Shown piece after piece: positions 17,440 through 27,002 of a stretch of DNA of 64,000 nt; positions within the stretch are counted from its first letter, which is position 1; each line of letters opens with the position of its first letter. A program made the position numbers and the translations under genes. The notes under the pieces were generated by a model. That model was not told the origin of the DNA and did not search any database. It saw only the letters and a program-made list of their open reading frames with translations. The DNA is from Candidatus Poseidoniaceae archaeon (lineage in GTDB: Archaea > Thermoplasmatota > Poseidoniia > Poseidoniales > Poseidoniaceae), in the NCBI GenBank assembly GCA_028356125.1, contig JAOMTZ010000005.1, positions 34,889 to 98,888 of the forward strand. The letters are read 5' to 3'.

Positions 17440-18573
17440 ATGGATTCTGATGGCGATGGATATGGAGATGAATTCAATGGATACCAAGGCGATACTTGTC
17501 CTGAAGATTACGGGTTGAGTACCATGGACACATTCGGTTGCCCAGATGCAGATGGTGATGGCTGGTCTGATGCTGGAGACGATTTACCTAATGAGGCAAC
17601 TCAGTGGCTAGATGGTGATGGAGACGGTTATGGAAATAACCAGTCTGAAGAAGCTAACTTGGTAGACCTGTTTCCTAACGATGCCACACAGTGGAATGAT
17701 ACTGATGGAGACGGATATGGAGACAATCGCTATGGTTCAGAAGGGGACAAATTCCCGGATGACCCACTAAGGTGGGAAGATACTGACAATGATGGAGTAA
17801 CCGATTCAGAAGATGAATTCCCTAACGATATTACCCAATGGAACGACACAGATGGTGACGGATATGGTGACGAGATTACAGGAAACAGTGGTGATGCTTG
17901 CCCAACATTATGGGGTAACTCAACTGCCGATCGTAGAGGTTGTATTGACACAGACGGTGATGGATGGAGTGATGAAAGAGATGACTTCCCTAACGACCCT
18001 AGCCTATACCTAGATACCGATGGTGATGGAGTTCCTGACGAATTAGATATGTTTCCATTCGACCCAACACAAACCGAAGATAGAGATGGGGACAAAATGG
18101 GCGACAACCCGATGGGTATTGGAGCTGACAAGTTCCCTGATGATGCTACACAGTGGGGAGACATTGACGGAGATGGATACGGAGATAATCCAAACGGAAC
18201 AAACCCTGATGCCTTCCCGACTGATGCTACTCAATGGTCTGACATGGACGGTGACGGATACGGAGATAATCCAGCAGGCAGACTGTATGACTTGTTCCCT
18301 GACAATCCGACTCAATGGGTTGATGATGATGAAGATAGTTTAGGAGACAACCCGAATGGTACTGACGCTGATCCATTCTTGAATGACTTTGATAATGATG
18401 GATTCAATGATACTATCGACATCCTTCCTCGTCTTGCATCTCCAGGAGACTTAAATGCTGATGGATGTCTGGATGAAGATGATGCGTTTAACGAAAACCC
18501 ATTAAAATACTTAAACTCTAATAAAAACAAAATTGGTAACAATAATGATACTAATGACGATAATAACGGTTAA
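17440..18573 (+). pseudogene. TSP3-repeat fragment between the two stops
   Basis: The track opens this ORF at an in-frame ATG, but it has no signal peptide and no ribosome-binding motif of note. The content is about ten TSP3 repeats. The final 26 or so codons are abnormally rich in Asn and Lys where the paralogue has Asp, Gly and Glu (see findings). Confidence 0.65.
18496..18573 (+). other. Tract of apparent one-direction G-to-A substitutions
   Basis: Aligned without gaps to the paralogous codons at about 13747-13884, this tract has eight Asp-to-Asn columns (one of them just upstream at 18451), two Gly-to-Lys, one Glu-to-Lys and one aromatic-to-stop. Nearly all need only G-to-A on the plus strand. 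Confidence 0.6.
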
Positions 18574-18645
18574 ACTGATGCAGATGAAGGAAGAGAGGGT
18601 ACAGACCCTCTTGACCCTAATGACACACCAATAAACAGTTTTGAG

Positions 18646-19146
18646 ATGGTTATTCCGGGAACTGAGATTGGAATTGGTGCATGGGACTTAATCGGAATGT
18701 TTGGCGGAATACCTTTATTCTCTTGGATTCTATTTGGATTTGTTACGCGTAACAAACGCTGTGCTCGCTATGAGGAACAGTTGGAAGAAGCACAATCTAG
18801 AGATGAATTAGAACAAGTCGCTCTGAAGTGGGAATATAGCCTAATGCTGAGACTACTAGGTCCGCACCAAGGTATTCGCTTGGAACGAATACGCTCTGAA
18901 TTAGATGATAAGTTCGAGAATGCTGAGAACCTAATGGCTGCAGGGGAGTTTGAGCCAATGACTGAAGTTGACCAAACTCCAATCATTGAAGCGCAGGAGA
19001 AAGATATCCCTGAGATTGGCTCAGGCCCCTCAATTAGTGCTGTGGCAGACCAAATTGATGAGAATGGTTACTCATGGCTGATGCATGAAGGCAAGCAGTG
19101 GTATCGTACCAATAGCGAATCGCATTGGTTTGAATTTGAGAATTAA
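18646..19146 (+). pseudogene. Anchor and cytoplasmic-module fragment after the second stop
   Basis: 166 residues beginning MVIPGTEIGIGAW, then the helix WDLIGMFGGIPLFSWILFGFV, the block SRDELEQVALKWEYSLMLRL, and an end with GYSWLMHEGKQWYRT. It is near-identical in the first 70 residues to the C-terminus of the giant protein at 13960-14210. Homologous sequence continues upstream of the ATG to the stop, so it is a fragment and not an independent gene. Its stop overlaps that of the convergent protease gene by 4 bases. Confidence 0.65.
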
Positions 19147-22100
19147 AACGCTCCGGGAGGAGGCGGTAATGTCGGTGCAGAAGGCACTGCAGAATACTGG
19201 TTTGCCACAGGTTGGTATCTTGGATCAATGAATGCTGATTGCTCCGCCTTAGGAGGTTTATTTCCTCTAAAGAGAAGGATTGCCAGTAAGATTGTAATCA
19301 CTATTCCAAATCCAATATATGTCATCTGAGTTTTGGAAATATCTAGTGATGATTTTGCCTCTGCTTCATCATCTTTCTCTTCAACAACTGGCTCAGGCGG
19401 GTGCCATACTTCGTACGAAATATACCAAGTAACGTAGATGTCTTGGACATCATCTGAAATTATCGCACTTATGAGCCAAGGTCCGATAAAGCCTGTATGA
19501 TTGCAAAGAGCCAAGCCGAAATCAGCCGTTTGGTTATCTTCACAATTCCATGCTTCCTCAAAGAAGAAATCTCCCGTTCCTACTTCTGTGCCGTTCCGCA
19601 TCCATATTATCGAGAGATTGAGATTATCTTTCTCCTCTTGTGTCAAATTGATAACTACTGACAAATCTAGATTATCAGATGTTGCATTAAGCAAGATGTT
19701 GGTTTGATTAGGTGCCCAAGAAATGTATGACAGACGATCTATTACTTCGTCTATATCACCATCACAGTCATCGTCCACTCCATTCCAAAACTCATCTTGA
19801 TTTGGATTGATTAAGGGGTTGGAGTCATCACATTCTTGGAACCAGCGGAAGCCGTCAGAATCGTTGTCCAAATCAGGAACTAGAGGGTCTGTCAGAGTTT
19901 GAAGGACTTCTTCGCCGTCTTCCAGACCATCATCATCAGAGTCTTTGTCCATGGGATTTGTTGAGAGGTTGTTGTATTCTGTACCATCATTCAAACCATC
20001 TGCATCTGAATCTGGATCAAAAGGATCTGTGGTCAAGTTGTTGTATTCAAATAAATCGAGCAAGCCGTCGTTATCTGAATCCTGACCAATGAAATCCTCA
20101 TCTATCCCATCACGGCAATTATTGTCAATCCCATCTAATAATTCAGAAGCATCAGGATTTATCGACGGGTCTGAATCATTACAATCTTGGAACCAGTACC
20201 AACCATCAACATCTGAGTCATTATCCTTGACAAGAGGATTGGTAAAGTGGATTAATATCTCATCTCCGTCACTCAGTTGGTCGCCATCAGTGTCATAATT
20301 TGACAGATTAGTACCGTGTAAATGGTATTCAGAATAATCAGACAAATTGTCTGCATCTGTATCTGTTGAGTTGAATCCTTCATCCCATAAGTTATCACAG
20401 TCATCATCTATTCCATTCAGTAATTCAGGTGCGAAGGGGTAAATTTGGTCATTCGTATCATTGCAGTCTTGGAACCAATAGTAGGAGTCTGCGTCTTCAT
20501 CTGCATCAGCTACAAGGGGATTGGTTAGATAGTGCAGTACTTCCAAACCATCAGTTAGTCCATCACCATCAGTATCATTGTTGAATGGGTCAGTATTGTT
20601 GATATTGACTTCAACTCCATCGTTTAGGAAGTCATCATCCGTATCTGCATCTGTGGCATTAGTACCTGTTGTGAATAACTCAACATAGTCGCTTAATCCA
20701 TCACCATCAGTGTCTGCATTGTTAGGATTCGTACCATAGACATCTGTTTCATTGGAATCGGTAATACCATCTCCATCACTATCAAGGTCAATCTCTGTTC
20801 CATGAACTATCAATTCCCAGTGATTGAAGGTGCCAACATCTTGGTTACCGTCATCATATACTTCCAAAGTCCAAGTTCCAGCAGATACTTCTCCCCAATG
20901 CTGAACACTACTGAATAACCATTCGTTGTAGTCATTATTGCTGTCTCGGTTTGCGAAATAATTTACCAACTCCGATTCGGTTCCATCGGGAGAAATTAGA
21001 GTTACATCTAGGTCACTGCGGTAAGTGTGGTCTGCATCAAATAGAATCTCAACAGACTCTACAATTAGAGATTCTGAAATCGTATGAGATGAAGTCACAG
21101 GATTATTTGGGTCATTATCTGGAATTGTCTGTGTTACTGAGATCTGTCCACTACTTACATTCACTTCTGGTCCCAAAGTAGTCCATGTTTTTGAGAGATT
21201 TACAGCATGACCTGCATCAACCACACCGAATCCATACTTATGGTTGAAATCATAACCTCCACCGTTAGTATTCCAGCCCGTATCGGTTGCATCGTTAGTT
21301 CTAGCACTCTCGATTAGGATTTGTTGAACATCTCTCCAGGTAAGGTTGGAGTTAGCCTCCAGCATCAAAGCCACGACACCAGATACGAGCGGAGTTGCGC
21401 TTGATGTACCTCCGAAACTACTTGTGTAATCATTACTGGTGTAGCCACTATTCCCTTCTAAGTCGGTAGTGGTTATGCCGACTCCACTACCATCTGAAGA
21501 AGGAGATGAAATCAGTACATTAGCTCCCGGTTCTCCATAATTTGTCTGTTCCCCTAGATGGTCAACAGCGGTTACTGAGATTGTGAAGCGACTGTTAGCA
21601 TAAGCATCCAAGTTTGAATCATCATCATTGCCTAGTCCATTACCTGCAGCCCATGTGATGATATTTCCTAATCCGTTTCTTCCATTGTAGGCATCATCCT
21701 CGAATGCTGCCAACATCAATGGACCCGCTGAACCAAGAATCTCTCCATTATCTGAAGGGCCCCAACTATTACTGTAGATATCGATTTGATTGTTTAGGTG
21801 AGATAGAGTATTGGCCTCATCGCTGTCAGAGTTCCCACAGGCTATTAACATCAAACCTGCAAGAGATGCGTCTGGAGCAGAACCGCTTACTCCAATCCCG
21901 TTATCTCCAGTTGCTGCTGCAACCCCTGCAGCAGCTGTACCATGGGCATCAAAACTACTAGGAGTAGGGTCGCCATCATTATTGCAATAGTCATAATCCA
22001 AGGAAGACTCGTAATTCGCAGATAGATCGGCATGGTCCCATTCAAGACCATCATCAACAATCCCAATCACGATTCCAGTGCCACGAACCTCGTCCCAGGC

Positions 22101-22634
22101 ACCTGTAATGTTTACATCTTCTCCAGCAACTCCATTTTCTTGGCCTGTGTTCACTAGATGCCATTGATTGGAGAAATATGGGTCGTTAGGTGTCCATTTG
22201 GGAGTGTTATGACGCTTCACTAAGGGGTAAGCAACTTCGATATCCCCTTTTGCTTGCAAATCAGAGAAATGCTCCAACGCATCATCCGAATCGATTTCAA
22301 CATACCAAGTATTAGCAAGGTGACCAGTGGGTTCCCCTAGGGCCTGAGAACTAACAACGACCCACTCAGTGGTCGATTCTAATTCATCTGCCGAATATTG
22401 TGAGAGGTCGCTTACTCGAGCAAATGCGGCTCTAATTGCTGTAGAAAAAGAATATGTCAAAGGAGCATCGTCCGGAGAATCACTCAAAGGAGCACCAGTG
22501 TAAATTGGTTCTGATAAATCGGCACTTGCGACAGGAGCAATGCTGCTCAAAAGAAGAACAAGAACTAGGCAAGCGCTTCTCATAAAATGTTGAGAAGTTC
22601 CAAGCGTATTATTCATACGCATCTTCTCAACCAT
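19143..22634 (-). CDS. Kexin-like subtilisin protease with P-domain, TSP3/MopE repeats and membrane anchor
   Basis: 1163 residues. A signal peptide ends near VASA (38) and a prodomain reaches about residue 140. The S8 domain has D194 (GIVDDGLEWDH), H231 (DAHGTAAAG), N332 (WAAGNG) and S411 (GGTSSATP). The DDGLE and SNSWGPSDNG motifs are typical of the kexin/furin branch, and residues 480-620 form a P-domain as in proprotein convertases. Then come TSP3-type repeats interleaved with three MopE-type metal-binding units (WFQDCNDxxxxINP...GIDNNC). A helix near the end (YIGFGIVITILLAILLF) anchors it, and a Pro-rich tail follows. It acts outside the cell on proteins, perhaps also maturing other surface proteins. 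A TATA-like GTATAT about 25 bases upstream supports a leaderless start at this ATG. Confidence 0.9.
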   Translation of the reverse strand: MVEKMRMNNTLGTSQHFMRSACLVLVLLLSSIAPVASADLSEPIYTGAPLSDSPDDAPLTYSFSTAIRAAFARVSDLSQYSADELESTTEWVVVSSQALGEPTGHLANTWYVEIDSDDALEHFSDLQAKGDIEVAYPLVKRHNTPKWTPNDPYFSNQWHLVNTGQENGVAGEDVNITGAWDEVRGTGIVIGIVDDGLEWDHADLSANYESSLDYDYCNNDGDPTPSSFDAHGTAAAGVAAATGDNGIGVSGSAPDASLAGLMLIACGNSDSDEANTLSHLNNQIDIYSNSWGPSDNGEILGSAGPLMLAAFEDDAYNGRNGLGNIITWAAGNGLGNDDDSNLDAYANSRFTISVTAVDHLGEQTNYGEPGANVLISSPSSDGSGVGITTTDLEGNSGYTSNDYTSSFGGTSSATPLVSGVVALMLEANSNLTWRDVQQILIESARTNDATDTGWNTNGGGYDFNHKYGFGVVDAGHAVNLSKTWTTLGPEVNVSSGQISVTQTIPDNDPNNPVTSSHTISESLIVESVEILFDADHTYRSDLDVTLISPDGTESELVNYFANRDSNNDYNEWLFSSVQHWGEVSAGTWTLEVYDDGNQDVGTFNHWELIVHGTEIDLDSDGDGITDSNETDVYGTNPNNADTDGDGLSDYVELFTTGTNATDADTDDDFLNDGVEVNINNTDPFNNDTDGDGLTDGLEVLHYLTNPLVADADEDADSYYWFQDCNDTNDQIYPFAPELLNGIDDDCDNLWDEGFNSTDTDADNLSDYSEYHLHGTNLSNYDTDGDQLSDGDEILIHFTNPLVKDNDSDVDGWYWFQDCNDSDPSINPDASELLDGIDNNCRDGIDEDFIGQDSDNDGLLDLFEYNNLTTDPFDPDSDADGLNDGTEYNNLSTNPMDKDSDDDGLEDGEEVLQTLTDPLVPDLDNDSDGFRWFQECDDSNPLINPNQDEFWNGVDDDCDGDIDEVIDRLSYISWAPNQTNILLNATSDNLDLSVVINLTQEEKDNLNLSIIWMRNGTEVGTGDFFFEEAWNCEDNQTADFGLALCNHTGFIGPWLISAIISDDVQDIYVTWYISYEVWHPPEPVVEEKDDEAEAKSSLDISKTQMTYIGFGIVITILLAILLFRGNKPPKAEQSAFIDPRYQPVANQYSAVPSAPTLPPPPGAF

Positions 22635-22654
22635 GTAACTAGTCTCTCAAAGAA

Positions 22655-22661
22655 GTATATC
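22655..22661 (-). promoter_or_regulatory. TATA-like element of the kexin-like protease gene
   Basis: On the minus strand GATATAC is centred about 25 bases before ATG 22634. This distance implies a leaderless mRNA and helps decide the start. Confidence 0.35.
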
Positions 22662-22704
22662 AAACCCTGTTTAAACTGTACAGGTTGATAAGAAATAATC
22701 AATC

Positions 22705-24201
22705 TCAATTGTGATCATTACGAGATGTACGCTTGTTATCTCCGCCACGACCACGGCTACGACCTGGGCCTTTTGGAGGTCGATTATTACGATTGAAAGT
22801 TGGCTTTCCACCGCCGCCACGTCTTCCGCCTCTAGTTCCGCCATCACGGCCACCGCCGCTTGAACCACCTCGGCCACCGCCGCCTCCGCCGCCGCGTCGG
22901 CCACCTCGGCCTCCGCCACCACGGCCTCCGCCTGAACTCGAGCCGTTGTTGGACCAACTTCGCTTACCGTAGTGGTTACCATCTCGTCTATCATTCGAGC
23001 GGCCGCTTCTATCTTTACGATCACCAGAATTTCTTCCACCTCTTCTTGGTGCAGGAATATGGGAGATATCCTCGTGTTGAATTACATCTTTGAATTCCGG
23101 TGTTTCAAACTTAATCTTCAGTCCAACTTCCTTTTGAATTCGAGACCACTTACCCTTTTGTGGGTTCTGAACTAGACTGATGACGTTACCTGAACCACCT
23201 GCACGAGCTGTTCTTCCTGAACGGTGTTTGAATGCCTTACCATTCTCAGGAGGGTCGAAATGAACGACACAGTGAATCCCTTTGATATCAAGACCACGGG
23301 CTGCAACATCGGTTGCTACAATTGCATGAGTTTTACCTTCGCTGAACTCTTCTACAGCCTGAGAACGCTTCCTCTGAGGTAATCCCCCGTGGATACTTGT
23401 TACTCTGAGTCCCTCTCCTTCTAATTCATCAGCGACTCTGTCTACACCTGCTCTTGTGCGGCAAAAGACGAATCCTCGACCCGACTTGCGAATTACTTCA
23501 GCAGTAATCCTGCTTTTCATGGAGTTAGGCATCATCCAGAAGTGATGATTCATTTCTGTGACTGAAATTTCTTCAGGACCAATCTCAATTATTTGAGGTT
23601 CGGTCTGATATTTGTTTCTAATATGGGCTACTTCGTCGTCGAGTGTAGCACTGAACATGATAGTTTGACGTTCGGGAGAACATTCTTCCAGAATTTGACA
23701 CACATCATCTGTGAATCCCATATCTGCCATTCTGTCCGCTTCATCAAGAATTACGATTTCGACTTCGTCAAGGAATACATTTCCTCTATCGATCAAATCT
23801 AATAAACGACCAGGGCAAGCCACTACAACATCAACACCTTTGTCGAGTCTACGAGTTTGTTTGGTGTATGAGACACCGCCGTAAATTGACATTACCTTCA
23901 GATTCAATCCCCAAGCAATTGGGTCAAGAACTCCGTGAATTTGTTCTGCTAATTCTCGAGTAGGAGTTAGAATTAGGGCTTTAGGAAGGCTTGGCTCGCC
24001 TCTGCCTACCCTTTCTAGCATTGGAATTCCAAATGCTAGAGTCTTACCGCTTCCAGTAGGTGCTCGGCAGCATACGTCTCGACCTAGGAGCATGTCTGGA
24101 ATCGTCTCTCGTTGAACCTCAAAAGGTTCGTCGAAACCTGCTCGCTTGAGCTCGTGGCACATCTGGGCACTTATGCCTAAATCTGCGAATCGCACCTGCA
24201 T
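22705..24201 (-). CDS. DEAD-box RNA helicase with RGG-rich tail
   Basis: The helicase motifs are all present, numbered from the TTG of the track ORF: Q-motif with Q41, APTGSGKT (58-65), PTRELA, DEAD (164-167), SAT (195-197), ARGLD and HRSGRTAR (337-344). From about residue 395 the tail is basic and then rich in RGG and GGG repeats, a typical RNA-binding extension. It unwinds RNA or remodels RNPs, probably in ribosome assembly or RNA decay. The track start at 24234 is TTG. GGAGG lies eight bases before the in-frame ATG at 24201 (MQVRFADLG), which I prefer, giving 498 residues; ATG 24207 is too close to GGAGG. It lies just upstream, on the same strand, of nothing obvious to be an operon partner. 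Confidence 0.9.
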   Translation of the reverse strand: MQVRFADLGISAQMCHELKRAGFDEPFEVQRETIPDMLLGRDVCCRAPTGSGKTLAFGIPMLERVGRGEPSLPKALILTPTRELAEQIHGVLDPIAWGLNLKVMSIYGGVSYTKQTRRLDKGVDVVVACPGRLLDLIDRGNVFLDEVEIVILDEADRMADMGFTDDVCQILEECSPERQTIMFSATLDDEVAHIRNKYQTEPQIIEIGPEEISVTEMNHHFWMMPNSMKSRITAEVIRKSGRGFVFCRTRAGVDRVADELEGEGLRVTSIHGGLPQRKRSQAVEEFSEGKTHAIVATDVAARGLDIKGIHCVVHFDPPENGKAFKHRSGRTARAGGSGNVISLVQNPQKGKWSRIQKEVGLKIKFETPEFKDVIQHEDISHIPAPRRGGRNSGDRKDRSGRSNDRRDGNHYGKRSWSNNGSSSGGGRGGGGRGGRRGGGGGGGRGGSSGGGRDGGTRGGRRGGGGKPTFNRNNRPPKGPGRSRGRGGDNKRTSRNDHN

Positions 24202-24258
24202 TGCCATTTCCTCCAAACCGTGGCCGTCTGCCAACCCTATTTAGCATGGTCAGTTAAA

Positions 24259-26931
24259 TCAGTCCCAATCTAGCGAACTGGGGGCCTCTAGGGGTTTTTC
24301 GGAAGTCCATTCCTCCTTATCTAAGATTTCGGGGGCCCTAGAGCGCTTTAGTAAGAATATTCCACCGACAACAATCACAGAAATCACGACCAAACTAATC
24401 AGAACTCCTGTCCATGAATCCATGCCCGGGTTTGTTGGGAAAGCATCAACTGAATCTGCAACACCATCACCATCACTATCTCGCTTCCTGCTTGGATCAA
24501 GCGGCCATAAATCCGAATTATCTCCTACCCCATCACCATCACTATCGATAGTCTCAGAGGAGTCATAAGGGTCGAAATCAGAATTATCGCCGACGCCATC
24601 GAAATCACTGTCAGCCCACTCCAATGGATCACTTGGCCACGGGTCAGAATTATCACCAACTCCGTCTAAATCAGAATCAGCGCACTCAGTACCATCATCA
24701 GGGAATGCGTCAGTATTGTCGCCACAGCCATCTAAATCTGCATCAAACCACTCTGTTTCATCTAACGGGAATGCATCACTATTATCGCCATAGCCATCCA
24801 TGTCAGTGTCTACCCACTCTTCGGGATTATCTGGGAATGCGTCGTTATTATCACCGAAGCCGTCCGAATCAGAATCAAACCAATCACTAGAATCATCTGG
24901 AAATTGATCTACATCATCTGAAAAGCCATCCGAATCTCTGTCGGGGCAGCCTTTTGGATAGACTGAGGTACCTGCCTCCAAAGGACAATTATCTGAGTTA
25001 TCACCGAATCCATCTAAATCGCTATCGTCCCATTCTGTTGGGTCGTTAGGGAATAAATCGGAGTTGCCTCCCACACCATCATAATCAGAATCCGTCCATT
25101 CGCTAGAATCATTTGGGAAAGCGTCGATATTGTCGCCATACCCATCCCCATCACTGTCTTTCCATTCACTAGAATCCATAGGGAATGCATCTTGACCATC
25201 CCATACATTGTCTCCATCACTGTCAACATTGAATGGGTCACTTCCAGCTACTGATTCATCAATATCAGACAAACCATCATTGTCATCATCTGAATCTTCA
25301 TTATCATGACAACCATCTCCGTCGAAATCAAAACTATGTACGCCAATCATCCCATGAACGCATGAGTCATCAATGTCTAACACCCCATCATTGTCATCAT
25401 CTTGGTCTACCAAATCGATACAACCATCAGAATCATGATCATTACCAGATACATCTTCAGGGCACGGGTCTATATCATCTGAAAGGCCATCCCCATCCGT
25501 ATCTTTTTGGTAGTCTGCACAACCATTGATATCGACATCATAACCCTCTAAAGTCTCCAAGCAATCATCTCGGCCGTTAGCTACTCCATCGTTGTCTTCA
25601 TCTTGCTGATTCCAATCACAACCCTCAGAATCAACACTTGTGGAATCATTTGTCCAGTCACATTGATCTAAGGAATCCGTGACTCCGTCGCCATCTGTAT
25701 CTGCATCACCGATATTCATTATTGCAAAATCGCCGATAATGCGGTGCATTGTTGCAGTCGGATGTGCTTTGTCAAAGAATAGATACTGGTCTACATTTGC
25801 TACAACATTCGCTCCCGAGCCGCAAATTGGAAGTGGAACAAGCGGAACTGTTGCACCACCAGTGCACGCCTGATCTTGTGTATTAGTAATTCCAACATGG
25901 TCGGAATTACTTACGATTTGATTGAATATAGTCCAAGCATCAATTAAAGTCACATCTAGATTCAAAGAACTTGACAAGTTGTTTATCTCAACAGATAATT
26001 TACTGTTGTAGTCTACTATGTCACTTGCCATTGTAGCTTGTTGTTGGGCAGAACGTGAGGCTCCTTCTGGTGTTAATTCAAGAGGTGGAAGATTAGCAAC
26101 TACGAATCTGCTAGCGCCCGCTGCGGCTAATGCTTGCACATGCGAGGCCATGTTTTGACTAATCAAATCAGGATTCCCCGTACCATAAAGGAAATCATTC
26201 CCACCAGCCCAGATGAAAACTACATCTGAATTGGTAAAACTTGATTGAACATTTGCGAGATAACTATTGATTTGTGAACCAGTATTTGGTAATGTTAGAT
26301 ACGAGTATCCTTGTCCAGTTTGTGAACCACCGAATGCTCTGTTATCTCCGGGAGAAAGGCCATTTCCGAAGGTAGTATTCAATCCGTATTCACCCGATAT
26401 GTGCTCGATCCAAACAGGGCCATTGGAAAACCTCCCATTCCAGTATGGAGGCGATGAGAATACTGTTGAAACTATCAAATCTGCATTCCCGTTACCCATA
26501 TCAGATAGTGAATCACCAAACACAACCAGATTTGAGGCAGGTTCTAGTAAAGAATTTCTTAGAACGGTAAAAGGCATGTTATCTAATGCAGAGGATGAAT
26601 CTAGAATTACTTCTACTGAAAGGTCATGGAAAGTTCCACTGGAATAAAAATGATTCATAGCAAGTTGAATAATGTGAGTGGAACCCCCCATCTGGAATAC
26701 CTTTGAACCATTGGTAACGATTCCATTCTCATCGCTTAGTTCCCAGTTAAGAGTAATATCTCGATTGAATGGAGCCCCTGAAACATAGACCTCTGCCAAT
26801 ACAATATCTGATGAAACCCATACATTTTGAGACATCACTATCTCTGCGGTAATTGCCCTTCCAGAAGTTGCCTCCACATGCATTGGAATTGTAGACATTA
26901 GCAGAATCATCACTAGTGCAATAACCCGCAT
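24259..26931 (-). CDS. Secreted GDSL esterase/lipase with TSP3 repeats and membrane anchor
   Basis: 890 residues. A signal peptide (about 1-22) is followed by a beta-rich segment (25-130). The GDSL hydrolase has VVFGDSLSDMGN (nucleophile S141), the Gly block AFGGSQTG, WAGGNDF (block III) and FDKAHPTATMH (D and H of block V). This is the phospholipase/lecithinase-type GDSL branch. About 400 residues of TSP3 repeats follow, then the helix VLISLVVISVIVVGGIFLL and a short charged tail. It probably hydrolyses lipids or other esters outside the cell while held on a calcium-bound stalk. It is a different SGNH family from the broken gene at 14668, but built to the same plan. It is divergent from msrA. 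Confidence 0.88.
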   Translation of the reverse strand: MRVIALVMILLMSTIPMHVEATSGRAITAEIVMSQNVWVSSDIVLAEVYVSGAPFNRDITLNWELSDENGIVTNGSKVFQMGGSTHIIQLAMNHFYSSGTFHDLSVEVILDSSSALDNMPFTVLRNSLLEPASNLVVFGDSLSDMGNGNADLIVSTVFSSPPYWNGRFSNGPVWIEHISGEYGLNTTFGNGLSPGDNRAFGGSQTGQGYSYLTLPNTGSQINSYLANVQSSFTNSDVVFIWAGGNDFLYGTGNPDLISQNMASHVQALAAAGASRFVVANLPPLELTPEGASRSAQQQATMASDIVDYNSKLSVEINNLSSSLNLDVTLIDAWTIFNQIVSNSDHVGITNTQDQACTGGATVPLVPLPICGSGANVVANVDQYLFFDKAHPTATMHRIIGDFAIMNIGDADTDGDGVTDSLDQCDWTNDSTSVDSEGCDWNQQDEDNDGVANGRDDCLETLEGYDVDINGCADYQKDTDGDGLSDDIDPCPEDVSGNDHDSDGCIDLVDQDDDNDGVLDIDDSCVHGMIGVHSFDFDGDGCHDNEDSDDDNDGLSDIDESVAGSDPFNVDSDGDNVWDGQDAFPMDSSEWKDSDGDGYGDNIDAFPNDSSEWTDSDYDGVGGNSDLFPNDPTEWDDSDLDGFGDNSDNCPLEAGTSVYPKGCPDRDSDGFSDDVDQFPDDSSDWFDSDSDGFGDNNDAFPDNPEEWVDTDMDGYGDNSDAFPLDETEWFDADLDGCGDNTDAFPDDGTECADSDLDGVGDNSDPWPSDPLEWADSDFDGVGDNSDFDPYDSSETIDSDGDGVGDNSDLWPLDPSRKRDSDGDGVADSVDAFPTNPGMDSWTGVLISLVVISVIVVGGIFLLKRSRAPEILDKEEWTSEKPLEAPSSLDWD

Positions 26932-26987
26932 GGCAATCGTTTATGCTCACAGTAAATAGCACCATCCATTAAAGAAGCAATAATGCA

Positions 26988-27002
26988 GAGTTCAACGAAC
27001 TC
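26988..27002. promoter_or_regulatory. Palindrome at the msrA promoter
   Basis: GAGTTC-AAC-GAACTC is a perfect 6+6 palindrome directly upstream of the TATA-like AATATAC of msrA, so it would overlap the BRE position. It is also about 60 bases upstream of the divergent GDSL gene. Confidence 0.4.

Larger units (their letters stand above)
14668..19146 (+). pseudogene. SGNH hydrolase surface protein broken by two in-frame TAA codons
   Basis: Three track ORFs (14668-17409, 17440-18573, 18646-19146) are all in the same frame and together make one protein of about 1490 residues: signal peptide, SGNH hydrolase, middle domain, TSP3 repeats, anchor helix and cytoplasmic module. The TAA at 17407-17409 falls inside a TSP3 repeat (GWADD-stop-DHFENESSQW). 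The TAA at 18571-18573 falls in the repeat just before the anchor, at the column where the giant paralogue has Tyr and most repeats have Trp. Sequence after each stop still aligns well to the paralogue, so inactivation is recent or the stops are sequence errors. TAA ends normal genes elsewhere in the window, so recoding is unlikely. Start: GTG 14668 gives a good signal peptide; ATG 14701 is an alternative. Confidence 0.75.

Noticed and set aside
17730-18164. 144-residue minus-strand ORF opposite the TSP3 repeats, and similar ORFs at 13803-14060 and 24624-25529
   Set aside because: Shadows of aspartate-rich repeats: GAT/GAC codons read backwards give Ser/Val- or His-rich open frames with no domain.
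17407-18573. Reading the two TAA codons as recoded sense codons
   Set aside because: TAA is the normal stop of many genes here (for example 3969, 19146, 63847's neighbours use TGA/TAA), and the giant paralogue has no internal TAA.
22671-23039. Long frames in both directions over the helicase tail
   Set aside because: Produced by the GGC/CCG composition of the RGG repeats; the proteins are low-complexity Ala/Val or Pro/Arg.
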